Positions 53,927 through 64,000 of a stretch of DNA of 64,000 nucleotides are shown here, piece after piece (within the stretch, counting starts at the first letter, position 1; each line of letters starts with the position of its first letter). This DNA is from Nitrosomonadales bacterium. GTDB taxonomy: Bacteria > Pseudomonadota > Gammaproteobacteria > Burkholderiales > Gallionellaceae. The notes beneath the pieces were generated by a model, which worked only from the letters and a program-made list of their open reading frames with translations, made no database searches and was not told the origin of the DNA. Position numbers and translations under genes: made by a program. The stretch is from positions 124,001-188,000 of the forward strand of contig JACRME010000008.1 of the NCBI GenBank assembly GCA_016235045.1, read 5' to 3'.

Positions 53927-54253
53927 ATGAGCGAACATATCCGTTATGTCACCGATGCCACATTCACCGCCGAGGTGCTGCAATCGCCTCTGCCCGTGTT
54001 GGTAGACTATTGGGCTGAATGGTGCGGCCCCTGCCGCATGATCGCCCCCATCCTGGACGAAGTATCCAAGGAATATGCCGGGCGCCTTAACGTCGCCAAG
54101 CTGAATGTGGACGAAAACCAGCAGACCCCGCAAAAATACGGCGTGCGCGGCATCCCGACGCTGATGCTGTTCAAGAACGGCAACATCGAAGCCACCAAGG
54201 TCGGCGCATTGTCAAAGTCCCAGCTCACGGCATTCATTGACAGCCATATCTGA
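53927..54253 (+). CDS. trxA: thioredoxin
   Basis: The 108-residue cytoplasmic protein has the redox motif WCGPC (Cys33, Cys36), the buried Asp and the cis-proline segment [12 protein letters not shown]. It reduces disulfides and supplies methionine sulfoxide reductase, ribonucleotide reductase and arsenate reductase. It precedes rho, an arrangement common to many proteobacteria. The 244 bases upstream hold no recognised feature. Confidence 0.97.
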   Translation: MSEHIRYVTDATFTAEVLQSPLPVLVDYWAEWCGPCRMIAPILDEVSKEYAGRLNVAKLNVDENQQTPQKYGVRGIPTLMLFKNGNIEATKVGALSKSQLTAFIDSHI

Positions 54254-54431
54254 ACCCTTTAATCTCCCGCCCGCAATTGCCCTGTTTCGTCCTGAAACCA
54301 AGTAACTCAATACAAACTTAACGACACTCACGGCAATTCGGTGCGGGTAATCCCGCAAAACCCCCAAGAAAAACCAGTCTCACTTCCCAAGCAACCCACC
54401 TCAACCTGGCGCCACCGCGCAACCACCACAT

Positions 54432-55688
54432 ATGCATCTATCCGACCTCAAGACCAAACACATCACCGAACTGGTGGAAATGGCCACCACCAACCAGATC
54501 GACAACGCCAACCGCATGCGCAAGCAGGATCTGATCTTCGCGCTGCTGAAGAACCAGGCGAAGAAAGGCGAAAGCATCTTCGGCGAAGGTACGCTGGAAG
54601 TTTTGCCGGACGGTTTCGGTTTCCTGCGATCCCCGGATACCTCCTATCTGGCCGGCCCGGACGACATCTACGTCAGCCCCAGCCAGGTGCGCCGTTTCAA
54701 CCTGCATACCGGCGATTCGATCGAGGGCGAGATTCGCACCCCGAAAGAGGGCGAACGCTATGTGGCGCTGGTCAAGGTGGACAAAGTCAATGGCGAACCG
54801 CCCGAAAATGCCAAGAACAAGATCCTGTTCGAGAACCTGACGCCGCTGTTCCCCACGGTACACATGACGCTGGAACGCGATATCCGCGCCGAGGAGAACA
54901 TCACCGGACGCATCATCGACATCGTTGCGCCCATCGGCAAAGGCCAGCGGGGTTTGCTGGTGGCTTCGCCCAAGTCCGGCAAGACCGTGATGCTGCAGCA
55001 TATCGCGCACTCGATCTCGGCCAACAATCCAGATGCCACGCTGATCGTGCTGCTGATCGACGAACGTCCCGAGGAAGTGACCGAAATGAGCCGTACCGTG
55101 CGCGGCGAAGTGGTCGCCTCGACCTTCGACGAACCGGCCACGCGCCACGTGCAAGTCGCCGAAATGGTGCTGGAAAAGGCGAAACGCCTGGTCGAGCACA
55201 AAAAGGACGTGGTTATCCTGCTGGACTCCATCACCCGTCTGGCGCGCGCCTACAACACCGTGATCCCCTCCTCCGGCAAGGTACTGACCGGCGGCGTGGA
55301 CGCCAACGCCCTGCAGCGCCCCAAGCGCTTCTTCGGCGCGGCACGCAACGTGGAAGAAGGTGGTTCGCTGACCATCATCGCCACGGCGCTGGTGGATACC
55401 GGCAGCCGCATGGACGACGTGATCTATGAAGAATTCAAGGGTACCGGCAACATGGAGATCCACCTGGATCGCCGCATGGCCGAGAAACGCATCTACCCGG
55501 CCATCAACGTGAACCGCTCCGGCACCCGCAAGGAAGAATTGCTGATCAAGCAGGACCTGCTGCAACGCATCTGGGTGCTGCGCAAGCTGCTCTACCCCAT
55601 GGACGAGCTGGAAGCGATGGAATTCCTGTTGGACAAGGTCAAAGCGACCAAGAACAACGCCGAGTTTTTCGACTCGATGAAGCGTTAA
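54432..55688 (+). CDS. rho: transcription termination factor Rho
   Basis: Rho is the hexameric RNA helicase that ends transcription. The 418-residue protein starts [18 protein letters not shown], has the cold-shock-like RNA-binding domain (about 50-120, GFGFLRSPD), Walker [10 protein letters not shown], Walker [16 protein letters not shown] and the Q/R loops. A 178-base leader after trxA could carry autoregulation; I see no clear motif. It ends with a small weak hairpin CCCT/AGGG followed by four Ts. Confidence 0.98.
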   Translation: MHLSDLKTKHITELVEMATTNQIDNANRMRKQDLIFALLKNQAKKGESIFGEGTLEVLPDGFGFLRSPDTSYLAGPDDIYVSPSQVRRFNLHTGDSIEGEIRTPKEGERYVALVKVDKVNGEPPENAKNKILFENLTPLFPTVHMTLERDIRAEENITGRIIDIVAPIGKGQRGLLVASPKSGKTVMLQHIAHSISANNPDATLIVLLIDERPEEVTEMSRTVRGEVVASTFDEPATRHVQVAEMVLEKAKRLVEHKKDVVILLDSITRLARAYNTVIPSSGKVLTGGVDANALQRPKRFFGAARNVEEGGSLTIIATALVDTGSRMDDVIYEEFKGTGNMEIHLDRRMAEKRIYPAINVNRSGTRKEELLIKQDLLQRIWVLRKLLYPMDELEAMEFLLDKVKATKNNAEFFDSMKR

Positions 55689-55705
55689 GCCCTGAAAAAA
55701 GGGTT

Positions 55706-55733
55706 TTGACGGTTAGTCTTGTTTATGTATAAT
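55706..55733 (+). promoter_or_regulatory. sigma70 promoter of rplU
   Basis: TTGACG (55706-55711), a 16-base spacer and TATAAT (55728-55733) make a near-consensus promoter between rho and rplU. Transcription would start near 55740 and read a leader of about 75 bases. Confidence 0.85.
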
Positions 55734-55741
55734 GCGCGGCT

Positions 55742-55791
55742 CTGAAAATCCACATTTCAGTGGAGGCTAACCTTCTGGTTATGCCGTAACC
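55742..55791 (+). promoter_or_regulatory. structured rplU leader
   Basis: The leader can form CTGAAA/TTTCAG (55742-55760). It also has TAACC (55768-55772), GGTTA (55777-55781) and TAACC (55787-55791), so the middle segment can pair with either neighbour. These exclusive stems could be an L21 autoregulatory site. Confidence 0.4.
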
Positions 55792-55816
55792 AAAAACCGC
55801 ATCAAGCGAGGTCGTT

Positions 55817-56128
55817 ATGTACGCAGTAATCAAAACCGGTGGCAAGCAATATCGCGTTGTCGAAGGTGAAACTCTGAAGATCGAAACCATTGACGGCGAC
55901 GTCGGCGGCGCGATTGTGCTGGACAAGGTGCTGATGGTCGGCAACGGCGACAAGGTCTCCGTCGGCAAGCCTCTGCTGAGCGGTGCGACCGTCAAGGCGA
56001 CCATCATCGCCAACGGCCGTCACGACAAAGTGACCATCTTCAAGATGCGTCGCCGCAAGCACTACCAGAAACATCAGGGACATCGTCAAAACTACACTGA
56101 GATCCGCATCTACGGCATCTCGGCTTAA
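55817..56128 (+). CDS. rplU: 50S ribosomal protein L21
   Basis: The 103-residue protein starts [20 protein letters not shown] and ends in the basic [20 protein letters not shown] tail of L21, which binds 23S rRNA. It is read from the strong promoter at 55706-55733, followed by rpmA after 18 bases. Confidence 0.98.
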   Translation: MYAVIKTGGKQYRVVEGETLKIETIDGDVGGAIVLDKVLMVGNGDKVSVGKPLLSGATVKATIIANGRHDKVTIFKMRRRKHYQKHQGHRQNYTEIRIYGISA

Positions 56129-56146
56129 TTCCGAAGGAGCTAGAAC

Positions 56147-56404
56147 ATGGCATCGAAAAAAGGCGGGGGTAGTACCAGTAACGGCCGCGACTCACACTCG
56201 AAACGACTGGGTGTCAAGAGCTACGGCGGCGAACTCATCAGTGCGGGCAGCATCATCGTGCGTCAACGCGGCACCCAAGTACACGCGGGCGACAACGTCG
56301 GCATGGGCAAGGATCACACGCTGTTCGCCAAGATCACCGGCAAGGTGGTGTTTGCGGTCAAGGGCGCCATGAAGCGCAAGACGGTCAGCATCGTCGCTGC
56401 TTAA
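56147..56404 (+). CDS. rpmA: 50S ribosomal protein L27
   Basis: The 85-residue protein starts [16 protein letters not shown], with [12 protein letters not shown] and [11 protein letters not shown] as in L27, whose N-terminal tail reaches the peptidyl-transferase centre. It is the usual partner of rplU and is followed by a terminator before obgE. Confidence 0.98.
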   Translation: MASKKGGGSTSNGRDSHSKRLGVKSYGGELISAGSIIVRQRGTQVHAGDNVGMGKDHTLFAKITGKVVFAVKGAMKRKTVSIVAA

Positions 56405-56420
56405 GCATTCAGGCAGTTAG

Positions 56421-58669
<2,249 letters not shown>

Positions 58670-58691
58670 CACGGAAGAACCGGGTTGCGGT

Positions 58692-58916
58692 CTACAATCC
58701 CAGAAAACGCGAAACAGCCGCGACATCAAACGGCCAACCCAACTCTGCGCCAGTATCCGCACGCTGCAACACCGGAATGCGCACGCCGTATTTCTCTGTC
58801 AGCCCGTCTTCGTCCGCAATATCGATGTACTCTGCTTCAATCCCCATCGCGCGAAGTATCGCTTCCGCCTCCTCGCATAAATGGCAAAACCCGGTACCGT
58901 AAAGTTTGATGTCCAT
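58692..58916 (-). CDS. glutaredoxin-like protein
   Basis: The 74-residue protein has the thioredoxin-fold start MDIKLYGTGFCHLCEEAEAIL with redox motif CHLC (11-14) and a cis-proline segment YGVRIPVLQRAD, as in the short DUF836/glutaredoxin-like family. The start at 58916 is chosen for beta-1; no ribosome site is evident. It lies 52 bases downstream of the aminotransferase on the same strand. Confidence 0.8.
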   Translation of the reverse strand: MDIKLYGTGFCHLCEEAEAILRAMGIEAEYIDIADEDGLTEKYGVRIPVLQRADTGAELGWPFDVAAVSRFLGL

Positions 58917-58968
58917 GCCGAATTCTAAATCAGTTCGCCCCGTCCCTGCCGGTGCGGAACCGGGTATC

Positions 58969-60138
58969 TCAAGCCCGGCCGCGTACCAGCGCTGCCAGCT
59001 TTGCCAAGCCTGACTCGGCCTGGGCCTCGTCGGCATGGCTGAAGTTGAGGCGCAATTGACCGCAGCCCTCCATCATTACCGGATAAAAGGGTTCGCCGGG
59101 CATGAAAGCGATGCCGTTTTCAATCGCTTGCGGCAGCAGCAAGCGCGTGTCCACGCGACGATTGAGCTTGAGCCAGAAGAACAATCCGCCGGGCGGAGTC
59201 TGCCAACCGGCGAGATCGCCGAAGTGGCGGCGTAACGCCGCCTCGAAGGCATCGCGGCGACGGCGATAGCGTCCTGCCAGTTCCTGCAAGCGCTGTTCGC
59301 ATGCCGGGTCGTTCAACTGCTGCAACACCAGCCACTGGCTGACGCGGTTGCTGTGCAAATCGGCAGCCTGCTTAAGCCGCGTCAGAAACGGCAACAACCC
59401 GGGGGAAGCGGCGAGATAACCGAGACGCAGACCCGGCGCCAGGCTTTTCGAAAACGATCCCTGATAGATCCAGGGCGCATGTTCGAGGCGCGCGCAAACT
59501 GGCGTGCGTTCGCAGGGATCGTACACCAGATCCCGGTATGGATCGTCCTCGAACAACGGAACGAGCACCTCATCGCAAACCGCAGCCAGCGCGTCGCGCT
59601 GGCTCGCATCCAGGCAACGTCCGCTGGGATTTTGAAAGGTGGGAATGGCGTAGGCAAATGCCGGTTTTTGGCGTTGCCAGGTTTGCGCATCCAGCGCATC
59701 CGCATCGAATTCCAAAAAGCGCGCACCGAAAAAACGAAATACCTGCAACGCCGCCAGGTAAGTCGGTGCTTCCACCGCCACGGTTGTGCCGGGATCGATG
59801 AACAACTTGGCCACCAGATCGATTCCCTGCTGCGAACCGGACAGGATCAATACCTGCTCGGGGGAGCATTTCAATCCGCGCAGCGCCAAGTCCTCTGCCA
59901 CCCGTTGGCGCAGTTCCCATTCGCCTTCGCTGGCACCGTACTGCAGTGCGGACTGCGGCATTCCTTCCAGTGCGAACCGGGGAAAGCTGTCGACCGCAGG
60001 CAAGCCGCCCGCAAACGAGATCATGCCGGGCCTGTCCACCACCGACAGAATCTCGCGGATCGGCGAGGCGTGCAAATCCCGGGTGCGGCTGGAAAAACGC
60101 GCATTTTCTGACTGAGACAAGGGACTCATATCGATCAT
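58969..60138 (-). CDS. PLP-dependent class I/II aminotransferase
   Basis: The 389-residue protein is of the 2-aminoadipate/MocR-like aminotransferase group: MISFAGGLPAVDSFP, YGASEGEWELRQRVAE, SGSQQGIDLVAKLF, PTFQNPSGRCLD and the PLP lysine in GSFSKSLAPGLRLGY. No DNA-binding domain is fused. The amino donor and product are unknown (alpha-aminoadipate, aromatic or branched-chain acids are all possible). It is divergent from a MarR regulator across a 62-base gap that holds a small dyad. Confidence 0.88.
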   Translation of the reverse strand: MIDMSPLSQSENARFSSRTRDLHASPIREILSVVDRPGMISFAGGLPAVDSFPRFALEGMPQSALQYGASEGEWELRQRVAEDLALRGLKCSPEQVLILSGSQQGIDLVAKLFIDPGTTVAVEAPTYLAALQVFRFFGARFLEFDADALDAQTWQRQKPAFAYAIPTFQNPSGRCLDASQRDALAAVCDEVLVPLFEDDPYRDLVYDPCERTPVCARLEHAPWIYQGSFSKSLAPGLRLGYLAASPGLLPFLTRLKQAADLHSNRVSQWLVLQQLNDPACEQRLQELAGRYRRRRDAFEAALRRHFGDLAGWQTPPGGLFFWLKLNRRVDTRLLLPQAIENGIAFMPGEPFYPVMMEGCGQLRLNFSHADEAQAESGLAKLAALVRGRA

Positions 60139-60164
60139 CCATAAACGTCAATAAACTTGACCTA

Positions 60165-60175
60165 TAGACAGTCTA
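60165..60175. promoter_or_regulatory. small dyad between aminotransferase and MarR genes
   Basis: TAGAC-A-GTCTA (60165-60175) lies in the 62-base divergent gap, next to a TTGACC -35-like hexamer (60157-60162). It may be a MarR-type operator serving both genes; the arms are short. Confidence 0.35.
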
Positions 60176-60200
60176 GCGACCCCTCGCCTATCATGTCAAC

Positions 60201-60665
60201 ATGGTTGACCAATCTCCTTCCGCCGACACGCCTACCTCCCTGCCGCGCGAGGATGCATTGCGCCTGGCGATAGAACAGTTCTATTTCGGCTACCGCGCCT
60301 TCACCACCCCACCCGACCGCATCCTGGACCAGCGCGGACTGGGGCGCGTGCACCACCGCATCCTCTACTTTGTCGGCAGCAATCCGCATATTTCCGTCAA
60401 TACGCTGCTTGCCCTGCTCAACGTCAGCAAGCAGGCACTCAATGCGCCGTTGCGCCAGTTGATCGAAATGAATTTGATCGCAATGGATACCGCCGAACAT
60501 GACCACCGCGTGCGCCAGCTTTCGCTCACCGCCAGCGGCAGCAAACTGGAAGCACAGCTCACCGGCACCCAGATGAAACAACTGCAAGCGGTATTCGATG
60601 AAGTTGGCGCCGGGGCTGAAGCGGGCTGGCACCGGGTGATGAACAGCCTGGCCGCAAAAGCCTAG
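60201..60665 (+). CDS. MarR-family transcription regulator
   Basis: The 154-residue protein has the winged-helix MarR core (GRVHHRILYFVGSNPHISVN, SKQALNAPLRQLIEMNLI, HDHRVRQLSLTASG) with a helical dimer arm on both sides. It is divergent from the aminotransferase and probably regulates it and itself. Its stop shares CTAG with the stop of the convergent acr3. Confidence 0.85.
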   Translation: MVDQSPSADTPTSLPREDALRLAIEQFYFGYRAFTTPPDRILDQRGLGRVHHRILYFVGSNPHISVNTLLALLNVSKQALNAPLRQLIEMNLIAMDTAEHDHRVRQLSLTASGSKLEAQLTGTQMKQLQAVFDEVGAGAEAGWHRVMNSLAAKA

Positions 60666-61690
60666 TCCTGCATTCCCGCCTGATACCACCCCGCACTGCG
60701 CTTCACCAGATACACCACGCTCAACATCACCGGCACTTCGATCAATACGCCGACCACGGTGGCCAGTGCCGCGCCCGATTCGAAACCGAACAGGCTTATC
60801 GCCGCGGCGACAGCCAATTCGAAGAAATTGGAGGCGCCGATCAGGGCCGACGGGCCGGCCACACAATGTGCTTCGCCGAAGCGGCGGTTGAGCCAATAGG
60901 CAAAGCCGGAGGTGAAGTACACCTGGATGGTGATGGGCACTGCCAGCATGGCGATGATGAGCGGCTGCTCGACGATGGCTTTGCCCTGGAAGGCGAACAG
61001 CAATATCAAAGTCAGGAGCAGCGCGGATATCGAAACGGGATTGAGTGCATGCAAAGTGCGTTGTAACGCCTCTTCGCCGCGCGCCAACAACAACCGGCGC
61101 CATATCTGTGCCAGCAGCACCGGGATCACGATGTAGAGCACCACCGACACCAGCAGCGTGTCCCACGGCACCACGATGGCCGACAGGCCGAGCAGCAGCG
61201 CCACCAGCGGCGCGAAGGCGAACACCATGATGGTGTCGTTGAGCGCGACCTGGCTCAGCGTGAACAGCGGCTCGCCGTTCACCAACCGGCTCCACACGAA
61301 CACCATCGCGGTGCAGGGTGCGGCGGCGAGCAGCACCAGTCCTGCAATATAACTGTCGAGTTGTTCGGCGGGCAGGTACGGCGCAAACAACTGGCGGATA
61401 AACAGCCACCCCAGCAATGCCATCGAAAACGGTTTCACCGCCCAGTTGATGAACAGCGTGACGCCGATGCCGCGCCAGTGTCGGCGCACCTCGTGCAATG
61501 CGCCGAAGTCGATGCGCAACAGCATGGGAATGATCATCACCCAGATCAGCAGGCCGACCGGGATGTTGACCTTGGCGATTTCCAATCCGCCCAGCCAGTG
61601 GAACGGTGCAGGAATCATTTGCCCCAGTACCACGCCGACGACGATGCACAGGAAGACCCAGACGGTCAGATAGCGTTCGAAGATGCTCAT
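60662..61690 (-). CDS. acr3: ACR3-type arsenite efflux permease
   Basis: The 342-residue protein has about ten membrane helices and the ACR3 features: the conserved Cys in LAAAPCTAMVFVWS, the LIWVMIIPMLLRIDF loop and NFFELAVAAAISLFG. It exports As(III) and often Sb(III) using the proton gradient. It follows arsC by four bases in the arsR-arsC-acr3 operon. Confidence 0.96.
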   Translation of the reverse strand: MSIFERYLTVWVFLCIVVGVVLGQMIPAPFHWLGGLEIAKVNIPVGLLIWVMIIPMLLRIDFGALHEVRRHWRGIGVTLFINWAVKPFSMALLGWLFIRQLFAPYLPAEQLDSYIAGLVLLAAAPCTAMVFVWSRLVNGEPLFTLSQVALNDTIMVFAFAPLVALLLGLSAIVVPWDTLLVSVVLYIVIPVLLAQIWRRLLLARGEEALQRTLHALNPVSISALLLTLILLFAFQGKAIVEQPLIIAMLAVPITIQVYFTSGFAYWLNRRFGEAHCVAGPSALIGASNFFELAVAAAISLFGFESGAALATVVGVLIEVPVMLSVVYLVKRSAGWYQAGMQD

Positions 61691-61694
61691 GGCT

Positions 61695-62192
61695 TCAGTC
61701 CTTGATACGCCCGATCTCGGCGAGTTTCTCTTTCAGGGTGAGTTTGTCCAGTTTTTCGATAGGCAAGCTCAAGAACAACTGGATGCGCCGCGCCAATTGC
61801 TCGGCTGCCCGCTTGAAGGCTGCGCGTCTGGCTTCATCGCCCTCGACATGCGCCGGATCGGGAATGCCCCAATGTGCCGTGGCGGGCTTGCCCGGCCACA
61901 CCGGGCAGGCTTCGCCCGCTGCGTTGTCGCATACGGTGAAGATGAAATCGAATTCCGGCGCGCCCGGAGTGGCGAATTCATCCCAGCTTTTGCTGCGCAA
62001 GCCGTCGGTGCCATAGCCCTGCGCCTGCAGCCATTCCAGCGCGCCCGGATTGACTTGCCCGGCGGGATGGCTACCCGCGCTCCAGGCTTTGAATTTACCC
62101 TTCCCCAGGCTGTTGAACAGCACTTCGCCCAGAATGCTGCGCGCGGAATTGCCGGTACATAACACCAGTACGTTGTATTGCTTTTCACTCAT
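61695..62192 (-). CDS. arsC: arsenate reductase (LMW-phosphatase type)
   Basis: The 165-residue protein has the P-loop CTGNSARS (12-19) of the thioredoxin/glutaredoxin-linked ArsC family, with the FIFTVCDNAAGEACPVWPG segment carrying the additional cysteines. It reduces As(V) to As(III) for export by Acr3. It overlaps the arsR stop and lies four bases before acr3. Confidence 0.95.
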   Translation of the reverse strand: MSEKQYNVLVLCTGNSARSILGEVLFNSLGKGKFKAWSAGSHPAGQVNPGALEWLQAQGYGTDGLRSKSWDEFATPGAPEFDFIFTVCDNAAGEACPVWPGKPATAHWGIPDPAHVEGDEARRAAFKRAAEQLARRIQLFLSLPIEKLDKLTLKEKLAEIGRIKD

Positions 62193-62530
62193 TTTGGATT
62201 TCCATTCCTGTTATCGACATTTTTCGCGCTGGTACATTGCGACGCATCGCCCGCACAGCAGTGCTCGGTCAAGTATTCAATCAGCCTGTCCATTTCGGCA
62301 AAATTGGCGCTATAGATCACAAAGCGCCCCTCGGTGCGCGGCTTGATCAATTTGGCATGGCTCAGCGTCTTCAAATGGAACGACAACGTGGCCGGAGGAA
62401 TACCCAACTGCTCCCCCAACACCCCCGCCGCTATGCCCGCTTTGCCTGCTTGCACCAGCAAACGAAAAATCGATAAACGCGATTCCTGTGCCAGTGCCGC
62501 CAGTGCCTCCACCGCCAACTCGATCTTCAT
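62189..62530 (-). CDS. arsR: arsenic-responsive repressor ArsR
   Basis: The 113-residue winged-helix protein has the ArsR core (LAQESRLSIFRLLVQAG, PATLSFHLKTLSHAKLI) and a C-terminal CC and a further Cys (EHCCAGDASQC). No classical ELCVCDLC motif is seen in the DNA-binding helix, so the As(III) site is probably at these C-terminal cysteines. It is first in the operon and overlaps arsC by four bases. Confidence 0.93.
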   Translation of the reverse strand: MKIELAVEALAALAQESRLSIFRLLVQAGKAGIAAGVLGEQLGIPPATLSFHLKTLSHAKLIKPRTEGRFVIYSANFAEMDRLIEYLTEHCCAGDASQCTSAKNVDNRNGNPK

Positions 62531-62554
62531 TCTTACCTCTTAAATCGATTTTAC

Positions 62555-62574
62555 ATTTCCAATATTATGGAAAT
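62555..62574. promoter_or_regulatory. ars operator dyad
   Basis: ATTTCCA (62555-62561) and TGGAAAT (62568-62574) are exact reverse complements around ATATTA, 24 bases upstream of arsR. This is a good candidate ArsR binding site. Confidence 0.65.
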
Positions 62575-62675
62575 ATTACAAAAGACGCAACCCCATGGAC
62601 GCAATCCATCCGCCGAAGGCATTCGTGCTAGCATGAAACAACAAATTCACCCTGCCGCTCGCTACCGGACATCAT

Positions 62676-62750
62676 ATGTTCCTTGAACTTATCATCCTCG
62701 CCGTGCTGGTCGCGGTTGTAGTCATCGCACTGCGTCCGCCGCGCCGTTGA
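62676..62750 (+). CDS. tiny single-helix membrane protein candidate
   Basis: An ATG at 62676 opens a 24-codon frame whose product is one hydrophobic helix followed by RPPRR (MFLELIILAVLVAVVVIALR). The ribosome site is weak. It lies in the divergent region upstream of arsR and just before a bidirectional terminator. It has the form of small inner-membrane proteins, but chance cannot be ruled out. Confidence 0.4.
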   Translation: MFLELIILAVLVAVVVIALRPPRR

Positions 62751-62757
62751 AGCAGGC

Positions 62758-62789
62758 AAAAGAAAAGGGGGCCCGCGGCCCCCTTCTTT
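62758..62789. terminator. bidirectional terminator
   Basis: A perfect 9-bp GC stem AAGGGGGCC/GGCCCCCTT (62765-62785, loop CGC) is flanked by AAAAGAAAA on the left and TTCTTTG on the right. It can end transcripts from the PbpG gene on the minus strand and from the tiny membrane frame on the plus strand. Confidence 0.8.
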
Positions 62790-62805
62790 GACTAACAGAA
62801 AAAAA

Positions 62806-63705
62806 CTAGTAACGCCTCACTGTGCGCGCAGATCTGGCGGCGGCGTTTTCCATCCAGTTCTTGACACGGACGGCATCTCCGACCCGGGTGCGCTTGCCCC
62901 ATGAATCCAGCAACACGATGATCACCGGGCGCTGCAGTATCTTCGCCTGCATCACCAAACAACGCCCCGCCTCGCTGATATAGCCGGTTTTGCTCAGGCC
63001 GATGTCCCACGACGAATTGCGCACCAGCGGATTGGTGTTAACGAAACGCAGGGTACGACGGCCATCCACATTCACGATGTGCGAACTCGACGTCGAATAC
63101 TGCTGGATCAAATCATAGCTCTGCGCAGCCATCACCATCTTGACCAGATCCTGCGCGGTCGAGACATTCTCGCTGTGCAGGCCGGTCGGGTCGAAAAAGC
63201 GGGTTGAGTCCATCCCCAGTTCCCGCGCCTTGGCGTTCATCATCGCCAGCACAACCTGGGTGCCGCCGGGATAGGTCCGCGCCAGGGCCGCGGCGGCACG
63301 GTTCTCCGATGCCATCAAAGCCAGCTTGAGCAACTCGCCGCGAGTCAGCATCATGCCGTTGCTCATGCGTGAACGCGTTCCTTTCAGGTGGTCGCGATCT
63401 TCCGCTTCGATGCTGATCGGTTCGTCCAGGGGAAGATTGGCATCCAGGATCACCATCGCCGTCATTAACTTGGTGATGGAGGCAATGGGAACGACCGTTT
63501 CGGCATTTTTTGTATAAAGCGGACGCTGGCCTTGCTCGTCGTAGATCACCGCAAAGGCGGATCCCAACTTGGGCATGGATGTTTTTTGCAGGATGGAAGT
63601 GACGAACTCGTCGTCCCGCACCGGCACAGCCGCGTTTCCTTCGGTCGCCGCGTGAGCCAATACGACATGGCTTAACAACGACAGAATCAGAATTACCTTG
63701 CGCAT
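62806..63705 (-). CDS. pbpG: D-alanyl-D-alanine endopeptidase PbpG
   Basis: PbpG (PBP7) is a periplasmic endopeptidase that cuts peptide cross-links in peptidoglycan. The 299-residue protein has a signal peptide (1-20, VVLAHAA) and the penicilloyl-serine motifs SITK, SEN and KTG (LSKTGYISEAG). The start at 63705 follows AAAGGGGA and the signal peptide. It lies downstream of the ABC exporter gene on the minus strand. Confidence 0.92.
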   Translation of the reverse strand: MRKVILILSLLSHVVLAHAATEGNAAVPVRDDEFVTSILQKTSMPKLGSAFAVIYDEQGQRPLYTKNAETVVPIASITKLMTAMVILDANLPLDEPISIEAEDRDHLKGTRSRMSNGMMLTRGELLKLALMASENRAAAALARTYPGGTQVVLAMMNAKARELGMDSTRFFDPTGLHSENVSTAQDLVKMVMAAQSYDLIQQYSTSSSHIVNVDGRRTLRFVNTNPLVRNSSWDIGLSKTGYISEAGRCLVMQAKILQRPVIIVLLDSWGKRTRVGDAVRVKNWMENAAARSARTVRRY

Positions 63706-63791
63706 ATTTCCCCTTTGAAACGATTCCCTGACTGACGCGGCGCAGGATACCTTATAAAAATCAAATAAATCAAGGCGAGTGGCAAATATCG

Positions 63792-64000
63792 CTAATGCTC
63801 TTCCTGCTGTTGCAAAGCCCACATTTGAGAGTAAATCCCCTGTTTTTCCAACAAGTTGCGGTGGGTTCCGCGTTCGAGAATGCGGCCTTTGTCCATGACG
63901 AGAATCTGATGAGCGTCGACGATAGTCGACAGACGGTGCGCGATAACCAGCGTGGTGCGGTTTTGCGCAATGTTGCGCAACTCGTCCTGGATGGCTTTCT
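63792..64000 (-). CDS. ABC exporter ATPase, C-terminal part
   Basis: The last 68 residues of a frame that enters from the right edge read ...[39 protein letters not shown] and end [11 protein letters not shown]. The H-loop AHRLSTI marks it as the nucleotide-binding end of an exporter of the MsbA/AtmA (heavy-metal or lipid) type. The membrane domain and Walker motifs are outside the window. Confidence 0.85.
   Translation of the reverse strand, partial: KAIQDELRNIAQNRTTLVIAHRLSTIVDAHQILVMDKGRILERGTHRNLLEKQGIYSQMWALQQQEEH

Noticed and set aside
60157-60194. Sigma70 promoter TTGACC ... TATCAT for the MarR gene
   Set aside because: The spacing between the two hexamers is about 26 bases, too long for a sigma70 promoter.

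Overview
The window is about 64 kb of compact, GC-rich chromosome. It carries housekeeping operons and looks like a betaproteobacterium of the Nitrosomonadales/Gallionellaceae type. This placement is inferred from gene order (leuC-X-leuD-leuB-asd, trxA-rho-rplU-rpmA-obgE-proB, murJ-rpsT, arsR-arsC-acr3) and from the many PAS/GGDEF/EAL and cytochrome c genes. It is not based on a database match. I see no phage, transposase, integrase, CRISPR array or rRNA. There is one tRNA, Arg-CCU.

Layout. 1-5303 (minus): leucine biosynthesis leuC-(small exported protein)-leuD-leuB followed by asd, with an MFS transporter upstream of leuC. 5364-11612 (plus): heat-shock operon grpE-dnaK-dnaJ with a near-consensus sigma32 promoter, then lemA, an outer-membrane-like protein and a C-terminally damaged GIDE-domain membrane protein. 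11494-15597 (minus): MltC-like transglycosylase, ABC-F protein Uup, a small membrane protein and a periplasmic peroxiredoxin, then tRNA-Arg. 15985-22424 (plus): a four-gene signalling cassette (membrane PAS protein without kinase, hybrid-PAS histidine kinase, single-domain response regulator, REC-PAS-GGDEF-EAL protein). 22425-26557: alr, lplT preceded by three tandem copies of its own start, a CorC/HlyC-like protein and a tiny lipoprotein.

26659-41386: mixed signalling and stress region. It has two paralogous diguanylate cyclases with an unusual N-terminal Rossmann-like domain, alanine dehydrogenase, a YcgR/PilZ protein, a patatin, a CapA-like protein, and a stress cluster (SAP-like Cys-rich protein, Hsp20, zinc-ribbon protein, HPF/RaiA) next to an APH-kinase/P-loop fusion and a ClpX paralogue without zinc-binding domain. 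yajD and murJ follow. 41488-50427 (plus): rpsT, argD-argF-argG, a macrodomain protein, ppnP, yajQ, PAP2 phosphatase, DJ-1/PfpI protein, a membrane-anchored methyltransferase and a FabMG-like enoyl-ACP reductase. 50637-53682: two small c-type cytochromes and an OmpR/EnvZ-type two-component system. 53927-58669: trxA, rho, rplU-rpmA, obgE-proB. 58692-64000: glutaredoxin-like protein, a PLP aminotransferase divergent from a MarR regulator, the arsenic operon, PbpG and the end of an ABC exporter.

The most unusual features are the Rossmann-PAS-GGDEF paralogues, the ClpX-like protein with altered substrate loops beside a stress cluster, the triplicated lplT start that creates a 38-codon frame overlapping the real start codon, and the truncated GIDE protein whose tail is antisense to mltC. 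All functional statements are read from the translated sequence and remembered family features; no search was run.
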